Source: Planctomycetota bacterium (GTDB taxonomy: Bacteria > Planctomycetota > Planctomycetia > Pirellulales > Pirellulaceae). Taken from it: a stretch of 7,259 bases of DNA. The number at the start of each line of letters is the position of its first letter. Position 1 is the first letter of the stretch. The notes under the pieces are model-generated. The model was not told where the DNA came from. It did not search any database and saw only the letters and a list, made by a program, of their open reading frames with translations. The stretch spans positions 1 to 7,259 of the forward strand of contig JAHWKS010000258.1 of the NCBI GenBank assembly GCA_019347795.1, written 5' to 3'. Positions 1-6,742 of the stretch are shown here, piece by piece. The translations under genes were made by a program, and so were the position numbers.

Positions 1-2
1 CG

Positions 3-1925
3 ATGCTCGGCTCCGCGGCGATGGTGGAGTTGACTCCCGCCAATGTCGTGTCAACTGCGGACCGTCTCATCAAAACGCTTGAGTCGTGGCGAGTGTCGCC
101 GCGTCCGCGAGCGCGCGGGGAATCGACTTCGAACCAGTCCCGGCACGAGGTGGTCTCGCCGCTTCACGTCTCCGACGGCGCACGGAAGATTTGGGCGTCG
201 GATGCGAACCAGATCGACATCGCCGACTTGAACTCCGTCGTGTTCCGCAACGCGGTGGTGGACGACTTTCTGGAGCGGCGCAATAAGTTCTTCCTCTCGG
301 CGGGGAAGGGACTCGGAAAAACGCTGCTGCTCACGTACAAGCGATCGCTGTTGTGGAAGGCGTTTCAACACGCCGGCGAGGAGGGGAGCCGCGTCGGCGC
401 CGCGTTCGTGCCGCAGGGAAGGCCGTATCTCGACTTCATGAGCGACGTGCGATCGCTCTCGCGGCATCATGAGCAGTTGCTCTCCGACCTGCTCAGCGCT
501 AAGCGGATGTGGAGCCTGGCGCTGGCGGTGTCGGCCCTCTCGCACCACGGGCACTTAATTGGCGAGCAGGACGCGGAGGAGCTCGCAATGTTTCCGCGCC
601 GAATGCGGCAATGGCTCCGCGGCGGCCGCATTGAGCCGACCGTTGTGCTGAAAGAGCTGCTGGGGCAATCGGTGGGTGACATCAACCGCCTGATCGACAG
701 CTCGGAGAATTTTCTCGACCACAAGCTGCGGCAGATCCACGGCGGCACGTTCTTCTTCATCGACAAGGTGGACCAGGCTCTCCGGCAACTGCCGCAGGCG
801 GCGTGGATTCACGTGCAGGCGGGGCTGCTGGAGGCGGCCTGGGACCTGATGAACGCCAACAGCCACATCAAGATTCACGCCTCGATCCGGCAGGAGGCGT
901 TCTCCAACTACGAGTCCGACATCAAGGCCAACCTATTCGGCGCCGCCACGCTCATCCGCTACGCCGATGAGGAGCTGCACCAGATGCTCGACCGGCTGGC
1001 GCAGTGCTATGAGTCGAGCGACTCGCTGGAGGATTTCATCGGCGTGAACGTGGTCAAGCACGCGCGGCGGCCGTTTCCCGAAGACACCTTCCGCTATCTT
1101 CGGCGGCACACGCTGGGCCGGCCGCGGGACCTGGTGATCATCGCCTCCAAGCTGTCGGCCCACCGGCAGACGATGAACGAGTCCCAGTTCTGCCGCCTGG
1201 TGAACGAGACCAGCGCCACGGGTCTGATCGCCAACGTGTTTGAGGAGATGCGCGTCTTCCTCAACTGCCTGCAGGAGAAGCGAGAGCGACAGCGGCTGTT
1301 CAGCCTTATCCCGCATAACATCCTCACCCGCGACGAGGCGGTCCGCATCTGCTGCCACTTCAACGGGCTGGCGGAGGAGGATTACCAGTACTTCTACGCC
1401 CATGCCGAAGGACTGCACCATCCGTTCGCGGAGCTTCACCGCGTCGGCTTGCTGGGGACCGTCGCCCGCGAGCCGGATAGCGGGCGGCTGTGGCAGCAGT
1501 TCAAGCAGCCGGACGACCTGATCGCCGACGCCGACTCCGCCTTGCCCGACTCGCCGTACTACCTGTTGCACCCGGCCCTCGACGAGCACATCGGCCAGCT
1601 CCGCACGCACGAGCCGTACCGCCTGTTCCAGCACATCTCCGTCGGCGACGGCGAAGTGTGGGAAGACTACTTCGGCCTGTTCTGCCAGTTCGAGCGCTGC
1701 CTCTTCACCCTCCGCGACGCCCCGGCGGTAGACGCCGGCTACCGCCTCTTGAACGACGCCCGCGACATCCTCGCCGCCGGCCGCCGCGCGCACCTGAGCT
1801 CCGTGCTGACCGCGTCCGCAGAGTACAAGCTCCTGAAGACCCGCGCCGCCGAGTCTAACCGCGACGAACTCAGCTACTGGCTCGACGAACTGGTCGAGCA
1901 CGGCGAGGCCTGGTCGGGGCCGTGA
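3..1925 (+). CDS. P-loop ATPase of unknown role, possibly 5'-truncated by the window edge
   Basis: A large nucleotide-binding protein that I cannot name. Seen directly: a Walker A motif GKGLGKT at residues 101-107, and a Walker B-like FFFIDKVD at 250-257, which has DKVD rather than the DE of helicases. A segment ASIRQEAF near residue 295 resembles a sensor strand, and GRPRD at 372-376 is an Arg-rich motif often found after the ATPase core. The rest is mostly helical with no recognisable catalytic, DNA-binding or membrane domain. This layout fits STAND/AAA-like standalone P-loop ATPases, such as the group labelled Sll1717-type, but that assignment is tentative. The first ATG is two bases from the window edge and a second in-frame ATG lies at position 21; neither shows a ribosome-binding site, so the true start may lie upstream. 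The stop overlaps a GTG of the next frame by four bases, and the DinG helicase follows on the same strand. A role in DNA metabolism or defence is inference from context only. Confidence 0.75.
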   Translation: MLGSAAMVELTPANVVSTADRLIKTLESWRVSPRPRARGESTSNQSRHEVVSPLHVSDGARKIWASDANQIDIADLNSVVFRNAVVDDFLERRNKFFLSAGKGLGKTLLLTYKRSLLWKAFQHAGEEGSRVGAAFVPQGRPYLDFMSDVRSLSRHHEQLLSDLLSAKRMWSLALAVSALSHHGHLIGEQDAEELAMFPRRMRQWLRGGRIEPTVVLKELLGQSVGDINRLIDSSENFLDHKLRQIHGGTFFFIDKVDQALRQLPQAAWIHVQAGLLEAAWDLMNANSHIKIHASIRQEAFSNYESDIKANLFGAATLIRYADEELHQMLDRLAQCYESSDSLEDFIGVNVVKHARRPFPEDTFRYLRRHTLGRPRDLVIIASKLSAHRQTMNESQFCRLVNETSATGLIANVFEEMRVFLNCLQEKRERQRLFSLIPHNILTRDEAVRICCHFNGLAEEDYQYFYAHAEGLHHPFAELHRVGLLGTVAREPDSGRLWQQFKQPDDLIADADSALPDSPYYLLHPALDEHIGQLRTHEPYRLFQHISVGDGEVWEDYFGLFCQFERCLFTLRDAPAVDAGYRLLNDARDILAAGRRAHLSSVLTASAEYKLLKTRAAESNRDELSYWLDELVEHGEAWSGP

Positions 1926-1984
1926 GCGGAGGCAGGAGGGTTCGCACATCTTCTGCCGCTCTCCCGGACTCGTCCGAGAGTCGC

Positions 1985-1990
1985 TACACT
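1985..1990 (+). promoter_or_regulatory. possible -10 element just before dinG
   Basis: TACACT ends six bases before the preferred dinG ATG, so transcription from it would start at or next to the start codon and give a leaderless mRNA. No convincing -35 hexamer lies 16-18 bases upstream. Together with the lack of a Shine-Dalgarno this is suggestive but weak; read-through from the upstream ATPase gene is equally possible. Confidence 0.25.
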
Positions 1991-1996
1991 GAACCG

Positions 1997-4009
1997 ATGC
2001 TCACTCCTGCGTCGATTTTAGGGCCGGGCGGACGGATCGCGGCTCGCCTTGCCAACTATGAGCAGCGGCCGCAACAGTTGGCGATGGCCGAGGCGGTCGC
2101 CGATGCGCTGCGAGAAGGGCGTCACCTGGTGGTGGAGGCGGGGACCGGCGTCGGCAAGAGCTTCGCCTACCTGGCGCCGGCCATCCTCCACGCCACGCAG
2201 GATGAGGACAAGCCGCCTCGCTCCGGCGGCGAGGAGGAGAAACCGAAGCGGCGCGTCATCGTCTCCACGCACACGATCAGCCTGCAGGAGCAGTTGATCG
2301 CCAAAGACCTTCCGCTGTTGAACGCCGTCATCCCGAGGGAGTTCTCGGCGGTGCTGGTCAAAGGGCGGCGGAACTACGTCAGTCTGCGGCGACTCGCGGC
2401 GGCGGCGGCGAGGGCGAAGAACCTCTTCTTCGAAGAGCAGGACTTCGAGCAGCTCCGCCGCCTGGAGACGTGGGCGAAGACCACCAAGGACGGCTCGCGG
2501 AGTGATCTGCGGTTTCAGCCCACGCCCGCCGTGTGGGACGAGGCCGCCAGCGACAGCAGCAATTGCATGGGGCGCAATTGCCCGACCTACAACCGCTGCC
2601 ATTACTATGCCGCCCGCCGGCGGGCTCAGAACGCCCAGGTGCTGGTGGTTAATCATGCGTTGTTCTTCAGCGATCTGGCGCTGCGGCGGATCGGCGTAAA
2701 GCTGCTCCCCGACTACGAGGCGGTGATCTTCGACGAGGCCCACACCCTCGAGTCCGTGGCCGGCGATCACCTGGGTCTGAGCGTCTCCGGCGGCCAGGTC
2801 GAGTACGCGCTCAACAAGCTCTACAACGACCGCACCAACAAGGGTCTGCTGGTGCACCATCACCTCGGCGACGCGCAAAAGGAGGTGCTCAACTGCCGGT
2901 ACCTCGCCGACGAGTTCTTCAACGACGTGCTCCGCTGGCTGCACACGCAGCCGCACGACAACGGCCGCGTCCGGCAGTCGGAGATCGTCGAGAATCGCCT
3001 CAGTCCCGGCCTCAAGAAACTCGCGCGGCAGGTGAAGGAGCACGGCGACGACCTGGTGAGCGACGCCGAGCGGCAGGACTTCCTCTCCGCGCATGACCGG
3101 CTCCTGGCGCTGGCCGGCGAAATCGAAGCCTGGCGCCTGCAAGAGATGCCGGAGACCGTGTATTGGATCGATTCCTCCTGGTCCCGGGCGGGGAAGCCGC
3201 GAGTGACGCTGTCCGCGGCGCCGATCGACGTCGGCCCCGCGCTGCAAGAGCATCTCTTCGCCAAGACGCCGAGCGTCATCCTTACCAGCGCCACGCTGGC
3301 GGTGGGGAAGCGGGCGTCGTTCGAGTTCTTCCAGTCTCGCATCGGTCTGACGCAGGCCGAGACGCGGCGCCTGGGCAGCCCCTTCGACTTCCGCCGGCAG
3401 GTGCGGATTTACGTGGTCCGCGGGATGCCCGACCCGACGCAGCGGCGCGACGAGTATGAAGACGCCTGCGCGGCGATGATTCGCCGCTACGTCGGCCGCA
3501 CCGAGGGGCGGGCCTTCGTGCTGTTCACCAGCTACGACATGCTCCGCCGCATCGGCCAGCGGCTCACGTCCTGGCTGACGCAAAACGACCTCGCCCTCTA
3601 CGCCCAGGGGGAAGAGCTGACGCGCAGCCAACTGCTGGAGCGTTTCAAGAAGAACCCGCGCTCGGTTCTCTTCGGGACCGACAGCTTCTGGCAGGGGGTG
3701 GACGTCCCCGGCGACGCGCTGCAAAACGTGATCATCACGAAGCTCCCCTTCAGCGTTCCCGACCGGCCGCTTTTGGAGGCGCGCCTGGAGGCGGTCCGCC
3801 AGTCGGGCGGAAATCCCTTCATGGACTACCAGCTTCCTGAGGCGATAATCAAGCTCCGCCAGGGGTTCGGCCGGCTGATCCGCACGCAGGACGACAAGGG
3901 AATCGTGGTGCTTCTCGACCCCCGCGTCCGCACGAAGCCGTACGGCCGCATGTTTTTGGAATCCCTCCCGGAGTGCCAGGTGGTGGAGGAGGCGTTCGAC
4001 GAGCCGTGA
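1997..4009 (+). CDS. dinG: DinG/XPD-family ATP-dependent DNA helicase
   Basis: A superfamily 2 helicase of the Rad3/XPD/DinG type, expected to unwind DNA 5'-3' and resolve structures such as R-loops or stalled forks. It has 670 residues from the chosen start. Motifs in order: Q-motif-like region YEQRPQQ at 21-27, Walker [10 protein letters not shown] at 47-55, motif Ia [14 protein letters not shown] box at 246-249, motif III TSATL at 430-434, motif V SFWQGVD at 563-569, and motif [10 protein letters not shown] at 622-629. Three Cys at 190, 195 and 201 keep the C-x4-C-x5-C spacing of the DinG iron-sulphur cluster, but the position expected to hold the first Cys is Ser129 (codon AGT, in [11 protein letters not shown]). 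There is no exonuclease domain at either end. The ATG at 1997 is preferred over the in-frame GTG at 1922 because [12 protein letters not shown] resembles the family N-terminus and the 25 residues before it look non-coding. No clear Shine-Dalgarno precedes it. Confidence 0.93.
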   Translation: MLTPASILGPGGRIAARLANYEQRPQQLAMAEAVADALREGRHLVVEAGTGVGKSFAYLAPAILHATQDEDKPPRSGGEEEKPKRRVIVSTHTISLQEQLIAKDLPLLNAVIPREFSAVLVKGRRNYVSLRRLAAAAARAKNLFFEEQDFEQLRRLETWAKTTKDGSRSDLRFQPTPAVWDEAASDSSNCMGRNCPTYNRCHYYAARRRAQNAQVLVVNHALFFSDLALRRIGVKLLPDYEAVIFDEAHTLESVAGDHLGLSVSGGQVEYALNKLYNDRTNKGLLVHHHLGDAQKEVLNCRYLADEFFNDVLRWLHTQPHDNGRVRQSEIVENRLSPGLKKLARQVKEHGDDLVSDAERQDFLSAHDRLLALAGEIEAWRLQEMPETVYWIDSSWSRAGKPRVTLSAAPIDVGPALQEHLFAKTPSVILTSATLAVGKRASFEFFQSRIGLTQAETRRLGSPFDFRRQVRIYVVRGMPDPTQRRDEYEDACAAMIRRYVGRTEGRAFVLFTSYDMLRRIGQRLTSWLTQNDLALYAQGEELTRSQLLERFKKNPRSVLFGTDSFWQGVDVPGDALQNVIITKLPFSVPDRPLLEARLEAVRQSGGNPFMDYQLPEAIIKLRQGFGRLIRTQDDKGIVVLLDPRVRTKPYGRMFLESLPECQVVEEAFDEP

Positions 4010-4085
4010 CCATTCCCCCTTTTCGCGTGTTTGTCGGTCCGTAGTTGTCGGATTCCCACCGGCGATTGCGGTAAAACAAGGAGAG

Positions 4086-4106
4086 GGCTTTCCGTGGGGA
4101 AAGTCC
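4086..4106 (+). other. small hairpin in the leader of the His-rich protein gene
   Basis: CTTTCC at 4088-4093 and GGAAAG at 4098-4103 pair around a GTGG loop, extended by GG/CC at the base with T4104 bulged out. It lies about 50 bases before the start codon of the secreted His-rich protein. It may stabilise or regulate the leader, or be chance. The rest of the 147-base gap (4010-4156) shows no clear promoter; TAAAAC at 4072-4077 with TTGTCG at 4045-4050 is 21 bases apart, too wide to call. Confidence 0.3.
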
Positions 4107-4140
4107 GCGCCGAGTCAGCCTTGACAGGCAGTCCCGTTCA

Positions 4141-4148
4141 AAAAGGAG
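4141..4148 (+). promoter_or_regulatory. ribosome-binding site deciding the start at 4157
   Basis: AAAAGGAG is followed by eight bases and then ATG at 4157. This strong Shine-Dalgarno, together with the signal peptide that begins exactly at this ATG, rules out the in-frame upstream GTG at 4031. Confidence 0.85.
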
Positions 4149-4156
4149 TCGAGTCT

Positions 4157-4471
4157 ATGTTTTCTTGGGCAAAGCCCCTGATGCTGGCGGCCGCGGTCGC
4201 CGCATGCACGTTTGCGTTCAGCGCCACCGCCGACGCGGGTCCCTTCCGCGGTTTCGGCGGCGGATATCGGTCCTTTGGCGGCCACCACGGCGGTCATCAC
4301 GGCGGATTCCACGTCCGGCCGTACGCCAACTACCGCCCGCACGTGCACCTCAATCCGAGCGTGCATCGCGGCTACCACGGCCGGTTCCACGTTCGGCCCT
4401 ACGCGCCGTACCGCCCGCACGTGCACCTGAATCCGTACGTGCACCGGCCCTCCTACCGCTACGGCTGGTAG
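4157..4471 (+). CDS. small secreted His/Tyr/Pro-rich tandem-repeat protein
   Basis: A 104-residue protein of unknown function. Its first 27 or so residues form a classic Sec signal peptide: Lys6, a hydrophobic stretch LMLAAAVAACTFAF, and a likely cleavage after ATADA. The mature part has about 77 residues. It starts with a Gly/His-rich patch (GGHHGGHHGG), followed by two consecutive 26-residue repeats beginning FHVRPY and containing YRPHVHLNP. The DNA copies start at 4307 and 4385, a 78-base period. The density of His suggests metal binding or surface interaction, and the His/Tyr/Arg pattern resembles low-complexity exported proteins common in planctomycetes; both are inferences. There is no membrane anchor after the signal, and its single Cys (C17) lies inside the signal with no lipobox-like context. 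The gene is monocistronic, closed by a strong terminator at 4507-4540. Confidence 0.85.
   Translation: MFSWAKPLMLAAAVAACTFAFSATADAGPFRGFGGGYRSFGGHHGGHHGGFHVRPYANYRPHVHLNPSVHRGYHGRFHVRPYAPYRPHVHLNPYVHRPSYRYGW
4307..4462 (+). repeat. two in-frame 78-base tandem repeats in the His-rich gene
   Basis: Copy one runs 4307-4384 and copy two 4385-4462. Both start TTCCACGT and share the core TACCGCCCGCACGTGCACCT. Copy one encodes PYANYRPHVHLNPSVH, copy two PYAPYRPHVHLNPYVH. The first three quarters of the unit are well conserved, mostly with synonymous or single-residue changes, while the last eight or so residues diverge. This indicates duplication followed by selection on the protein. Confidence 0.85.
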
Positions 4472-4506
4472 GCCCGAATTGTCAGAAGTAGGCGCCGTTC
4501 TCGTCG

Positions 4507-4540
4507 AACGCCACCGGAGATTCTTCCGGTGGCGTTTTTG
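4507..4540 (+). terminator. intrinsic terminator of the His-rich protein gene
   Basis: A perfect 12-base-pair stem pairs AACGCCACCGGA (4507-4518) with TCCGGTGGCGTT (4525-4536) around a six-base loop. The run of five T begins at the last bases of the stem (4535-4539). It lies 36 bases after the stop codon at 4471. Confidence 0.93.
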
Positions 4541-4568
4541 TCTTGCGAGAAAAAACCTGAAATCGTTG

Positions 4569-4596
4569 TTGACGGGGGCGGGAGGATGGGTACAAT
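4569..4596 (+). promoter_or_regulatory. sigma-70-type promoter of the PC4-like protein gene
   Basis: TTGACG (4569-4574) and TACAAT (4591-4596) each match the consensus at five of six positions and are separated by 16 bases. The predicted transcript begins near 4603, giving a leader of about 57 bases before the ATG at 4660. The promoter lies just after the terminator of the preceding gene, so the downstream gene is an independent transcription unit. Confidence 0.7.
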
Positions 4597-4610
4597 CAGG
4601 AGTGTTGAGA

Positions 4611-4676
4611 ATGAATCTCAGCATCAGCCCCGCCTATTCTTCCTACCTCGGAAAGCCCAATGCAGTCGTTGGCTGA
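4611..4676 (+). CDS. possible 21-codon upstream ORF overlapping the PC4-like gene
   Basis: An ATG at 4611, spaced eight bases after AGGAG (4598-4602), opens a 21-residue frame (MNLSISPAYSSYLGKPNAVVG). It ends with TGA at 4674-4676 and so overlaps the first 17 bases of the next gene in another frame. The spacing of the Shine-Dalgarno is ideal and the downstream start at 4660 has none, so translational coupling is possible. Against this, the predicted transcription start (about 4603) would leave the AGGAG outside the mRNA, and the peptide has no recognisable features. A small hairpin TGAGA/TCTCA also encloses the ATG. Treat it as a candidate only. Confidence 0.25.
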   Translation: MNLSISPAYSSYLGKPNAVVG

Positions 4677-4992
4677 AGAAGTTACCCTGGCTGTCCTGCC
4701 GGGCGATCGCGACGATGAGCAGGTCGAGATCGTCCTTTGTCAAGCTCACGGCGAGGGAAGCCAAGCTCCCGGCGAGGGAAGCTATGTCGAGCTGCGGCAG
4801 CAGACGTGGGGGGAAGGGATCGGCTGGTTTACCCAAAGCCGCGTAAAGATGGCGCCGCAGCAAGTAGCGGACCTTCGCGCTGCCTTGGGCGCGGGCAGCC
4901 ATCGCCCGGGCTGCCGAGAGTTGCCGCGGGCTTTCTCACGAACCACGCCCGGCGCCTTTACGCCGCGCGTGGTGCATGCCGACTCGGCCTGA
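4660..4992 (+). CDS. small PC4-like (transcriptional coactivator p15-type) protein
   Basis: A 110-residue cytoplasmic protein without signal or membrane segments. Residues 7-27 form beta-like strands (VTLAVLPG, VEIVLC), and the core at 43-76 reads VELRQQTWGEGIGWFT, then VKMAPQQVADLRAAL: two strands followed by a helix. That arrangement is reminiscent of the single-stranded-DNA-binding PC4/p15 fold, and small proteins of this style ending PRVVxADSA are, as I recall them, usual in planctomycetes; both points are from memory, not a search. A role as a nucleic-acid-binding regulator is therefore inference. Residues 28-34 and 35-41 (QAHGEGS, QAPGEGS) are a recent in-frame duplication in the loop before the core. 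The Arg/Pro-rich tail (80-110) ends HADSA. No other Met, Val or Leu start lies in frame upstream before a stop at 4612. The gene converges with the ferritin-like gene, 15 bases apart. Confidence 0.7.
   Translation: MQSLAEEVTLAVLPGDRDDEQVEIVLCQAHGEGSQAPGEGSYVELRQQTWGEGIGWFTQSRVKMAPQQVADLRAALGAGSHRPGCRELPRAFSRTTPGAFTPRVVHADSA
4741..4782 (+). repeat. 21-base tandem duplication inside the PC4-like gene
   Basis: 4741-4761 and 4762-4782 are identical except for one base (A4748 versus C4769, giving His or Pro). Each unit starts CAAGCTC and ends GGCGAGGGAAGC. The near identity and the preserved frame mark it as a young slippage or duplication event. Confidence 0.95.
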
Positions 4993-5007
4993 TCGGCCGT
5001 ACCCGAA

Positions 5008-5466
5008 CTAGCCGGCCTTCGTGGACGACTTCTTCTTCGCGGCGGCGCCCGGCTCGCGGAGGATCTTGGAGTATTCGTCCACGCCCTCCTGCTCGTCTTC
5101 AAGGATGTTCTCGAGGAAGACCACCAACGCCCGGTCGCGGGCGTCCTCGGCCAGGCCGATCGCGTCGGCGTAAAGCTTCACGGCCGCCTGCTCAAACTCC
5201 AGGGCGTTCCGGAGCATCTCGTCGAGATTATCGGTCTGCTTGACCTGGTTTCGCTCAATCGTGGGCACCCCGCCCAGGGCGACGATCTTTTCACCGACGT
5301 CTTTGGCGTGGCCGAACGACTCCTTCGCGTCGTCGAAGAACTTCTCCGAATAGACCTCGCGCCACACGCCGGAGACGAGGAATCCCGCCTGCGAGTACTG
5401 AGCCACCCCGGTCCACTCGTGACGCAGGGCTTCATTCAGTTTCGCAATGACTTTCTTGTAATCCAT
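5008..5466 (-). CDS. ferritin-like / bacterioferritin-type four-helix protein
   Basis: A 152-residue protein of ferritin or bacterioferritin size, expected to bind iron in the cytoplasm or protect against peroxide. Helix A is at about 3-31 (ALRHEWTGVAQY, with Glu17), helix B at 36-64 (FFDDAKESFGHAKDVGEKIVALGG, with His53), then the typical GGVPTIE turn, helix C at 81-108 (EFEQAAVKLY, with Glu90 and Glu92) and helix D at 110-136 (ENILEDEQEGVDEY). Compared with bacterioferritin, the ExxH pair of helix B reads SFGH (Ser50, His53) and the helix D ExxH reads E125-Q-E-G128, so two of six ferroxidase ligands seem changed; nearby Glu49 and Glu127 might substitute. The C-terminus AAAKKKSSTKAG is a Lys-rich tail like those that bind DNA in some Dps proteins. 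The start is supported by AGGTGA about six bases upstream on the minus strand. No signal peptide is seen. Confidence 0.88.
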   Translation of the reverse strand: MDYKKVIAKLNEALRHEWTGVAQYSQAGFLVSGVWREVYSEKFFDDAKESFGHAKDVGEKIVALGGVPTIERNQVKQTDNLDEMLRNALEFEQAAVKLYADAIGLAEDARDRALVVFLENILEDEQEGVDEYSKILREPGAAAKKKSSTKAG

Positions 5467-5471
5467 GGAAT

Positions 5472-5477
5472 CACCTA
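5472..5477 (-). promoter_or_regulatory. ribosome-binding site of the ferritin-like gene
   Basis: On the minus strand the sequence reads ATAGGTGATTCC then ATG. AGGTGA is a good Shine-Dalgarno match at normal distance and fixes the start at 5466, which also agrees with the family N-terminus. Confidence 0.7.
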
Positions 5478-5538
5478 TGGCTGGGGGACAAACGGCGAAA
5501 AGCGGTGCAAGTGCCGCGTGCTGACCTCTTCGACTACA

Positions 5539-5566
5539 ATGATAGCGCTTCTTTGGCCGTTGTCCA
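5539..5566 (-). promoter_or_regulatory. promoter of the ferritin-like gene
   Basis: On the minus strand, TGGACA (5561-5566) and TATCAT (5539-5544) each match the sigma-70 consensus at five of six positions, with a 16-base spacer. The only AT-rich stretch of the area, 5574-5590, lies right upstream of the -35 where an UP element would sit. The leader would be about 65 bases. No clear Fur- or OxyR-type operator is visible. Confidence 0.6.
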
Positions 5567-5613
5567 GGGTAGTCTAAATTATTTTGTGCATTGGACTTAC
5601 GTCGCGAGAAGGC

Positions 5614-5672
5614 GATACGGCGTCTCGCCGGATTCCCCCCAAAGGAACTGGCGCCGCGCGAGACGGCGTATC
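5614..5672 (-). repeat. long inverted repeat downstream of ruvB
   Basis: GATACGGCGTCTCGC (5614-5628) pairs with GCGAGACGGCGTATC (5658-5672): fifteen positions with one G-G mismatch, around a 29-base loop that itself holds TTCC/GGAA (5633-5636, 5644-5647). It starts 35 bases after the ruvB stop. Without a T-run on either side it is not a classical terminator, but a strong RNA fold here could end or stabilise the ruvB transcript and separate it from the ferritin promoter. Confidence 0.7.
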
Positions 5673-5707
5673 AGTCTGGGAAAGGCCGCAAAGCCTGCGC
5701 CGAAGGT

Positions 5708-6742
5708 TTAATCGAACAGATGCCGCTGTGGGCCGCCGGCCTCCGGCGGAGGCGGAGGAAGCTGCAGATGTTGGAAGGTCTTTATCGTCGCCACCCGGCC
5801 GCGGGGAGAGCGGACGATCATTTCGCTCCGCAGGAGAAACGGCTCCACATCGTCGGTGAGCGTGTCGGCCGAGGCGTTCATGGTGTGGGCGATCGCCTCG
5901 ATCCCCGCCGGTCCGCCGCCGAACACGCGAATCAGCGTCTCCAGGTAATTACGGTCCACGGGGTTCAGGCCCATATCGTCTATGCCCTTCATCAACAGGG
6001 CGTCCTTGGCGAGGGCCAGCGAGATCTTGCCGTCGGCCTTGCTTTGGGCGTAGTCCCGCACCCAGCGGAGCAGGTTATTGGCGATGCGGGGCGTGCTGCG
6101 GCTGCGGCGGGCGATCTCGTGCTGCGAGGCGGCGTCGATCGGCGTCTTCAGCTTGCGGGCGTTGCGGCGGATGATCTCCGCCAACTCCTCCGTCGTGTAA
6201 AAGCCCAGGTGCTCGCGAATCTGGAACCGGTCCCGCAAAGGGCCGGAGAGCATTCCCGCCCGGGTCGTGGCGCCGATCAGCGTGAACGGCTTGAGCCACA
6301 GGTTGTGCGTGCGGGCGTTGACTCCCTCCCCCAGCACGATGTCGATGCGGAAGTCCTCCATCGCCGTGTAGAGATATTCCTCGACGCCGGTGGGGAGGCG
6401 GTGCACCTCGTCGATGAACAGCACCGAATGTTCCGAGGCGTTGGTGAGATACGGCACCAGGTCCCGCGGGGCCTTGATGACCGGCCCGCTGGTGAAGTTG
6501 ATCGGCACGCCCATCTCGTGCGGAATGACGGTGGCGAAGGTCGTTTTTCCCAGCCCCGGCGGCCCGTCGAAGAGGATGTGCCCCAGGCACTCGCCGCGTT
6601 TGCGGGCGGCGTCGATCACGATCCGCAGCCGCTCGATCACCTCCCGCTGCCCGACCATGTCGGCCATCGTCTGCGGACGGAGGTCCTGATCGTCGTCGTC
6701 GCCGGGCGGGCCGGCCGGGTGCAGAATCGTTTCGCGGGCCAT
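5708..6742 (-). CDS. ruvB: RuvB, Holliday junction branch-migration ATPase
   Basis: The motor subunit of RuvAB: hexameric rings pump DNA through Holliday junctions held by RuvA so that RuvC can cut them. The 344 residues match full-length RuvB. Seen: N-terminal region LRPQTMADMVGQ at 21-32, Walker A GPPGLGKT at 60-67, a RuvA-contact hairpin region around 80-105, Walker B DEVHR at 111-115 (DEIHR in most homologues), sensor 1 GATTR at 157-161, arginine finger PLRDRF with Arg170, a lid domain with TPRIANNLLRWVRD (about 220-235), FGGGPAGIEAIA, and the winged helix VEPFLLRSEMIVRSPRGR. Oddities are an acidic GDDDD near the N-terminus and a C-terminal extension with five prolines. No Shine-Dalgarno precedes the ATG, but MARETI is the expected N-terminus. 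ruvA and ruvC are not adjacent. A promoter is visible upstream, so it is likely transcribed separately from cysC. Confidence 0.97.
   Translation of the reverse strand: MARETILHPAGPPGDDDDQDLRPQTMADMVGQREVIERLRIVIDAARKRGECLGHILFDGPPGLGKTTFATVIPHEMGVPINFTSGPVIKAPRDLVPYLTNASEHSVLFIDEVHRLPTGVEEYLYTAMEDFRIDIVLGEGVNARTHNLWLKPFTLIGATTRAGMLSGPLRDRFQIREHLGFYTTEELAEIIRRNARKLKTPIDAASQHEIARRSRSTPRIANNLLRWVRDYAQSKADGKISLALAKDALLMKGIDDMGLNPVDRNYLETLIRVFGGGPAGIEAIAHTMNASADTLTDDVEPFLLRSEMIVRSPRGRVATIKTFQHLQLPPPPPEAGGPQRHLFD

Noticed and set aside
933..1949. 338-codon open frame on the minus strand
   Set aside because: It is antisense to the ATPase gene, which carries clear Walker motifs; the translation is repetitive and Val/Ala/Glu-rich without motifs.
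2018..3724. 568-codon open frame on the minus strand
   Set aside because: It lies wholly antisense to the well-supported dinG. Its translation is low-complexity Arg/Val/Leu/Gly-rich with no family motif, as expected from GC-rich third positions.
4098..4106. GGAAAGTCC resembling a conserved piece of RNase P RNA
   Set aside because: The short gap lacks the other conserved RNase P RNA segments and room for the full fold, so this is most likely chance.
4121..4126. Perfect -35 hexamer TTGACA upstream of the His-rich gene
   Set aside because: No -10-like sequence exists 15-19 bases downstream; that region is the AAAAGGAG ribosome site.
4031..4156. Upstream GTG extension of the His-rich protein
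   Set aside because: It would bury the signal peptide and has no ribosome-binding site, while AAAAGGAG fits the ATG at 4157.
4115..4624. 169-codon open frame on the minus strand over the His-rich gene
   Set aside because: The plus-strand gene has a signal peptide, ribosome site and terminator; the antisense frame crosses that terminator and has none of these.
5535..5540. TACAAT on the plus strand upstream of ruvB's 3' end
   Set aside because: No -35 at proper spacing and no plus-strand gene downstream; the same bases are better explained by the minus-strand ferritin promoter.
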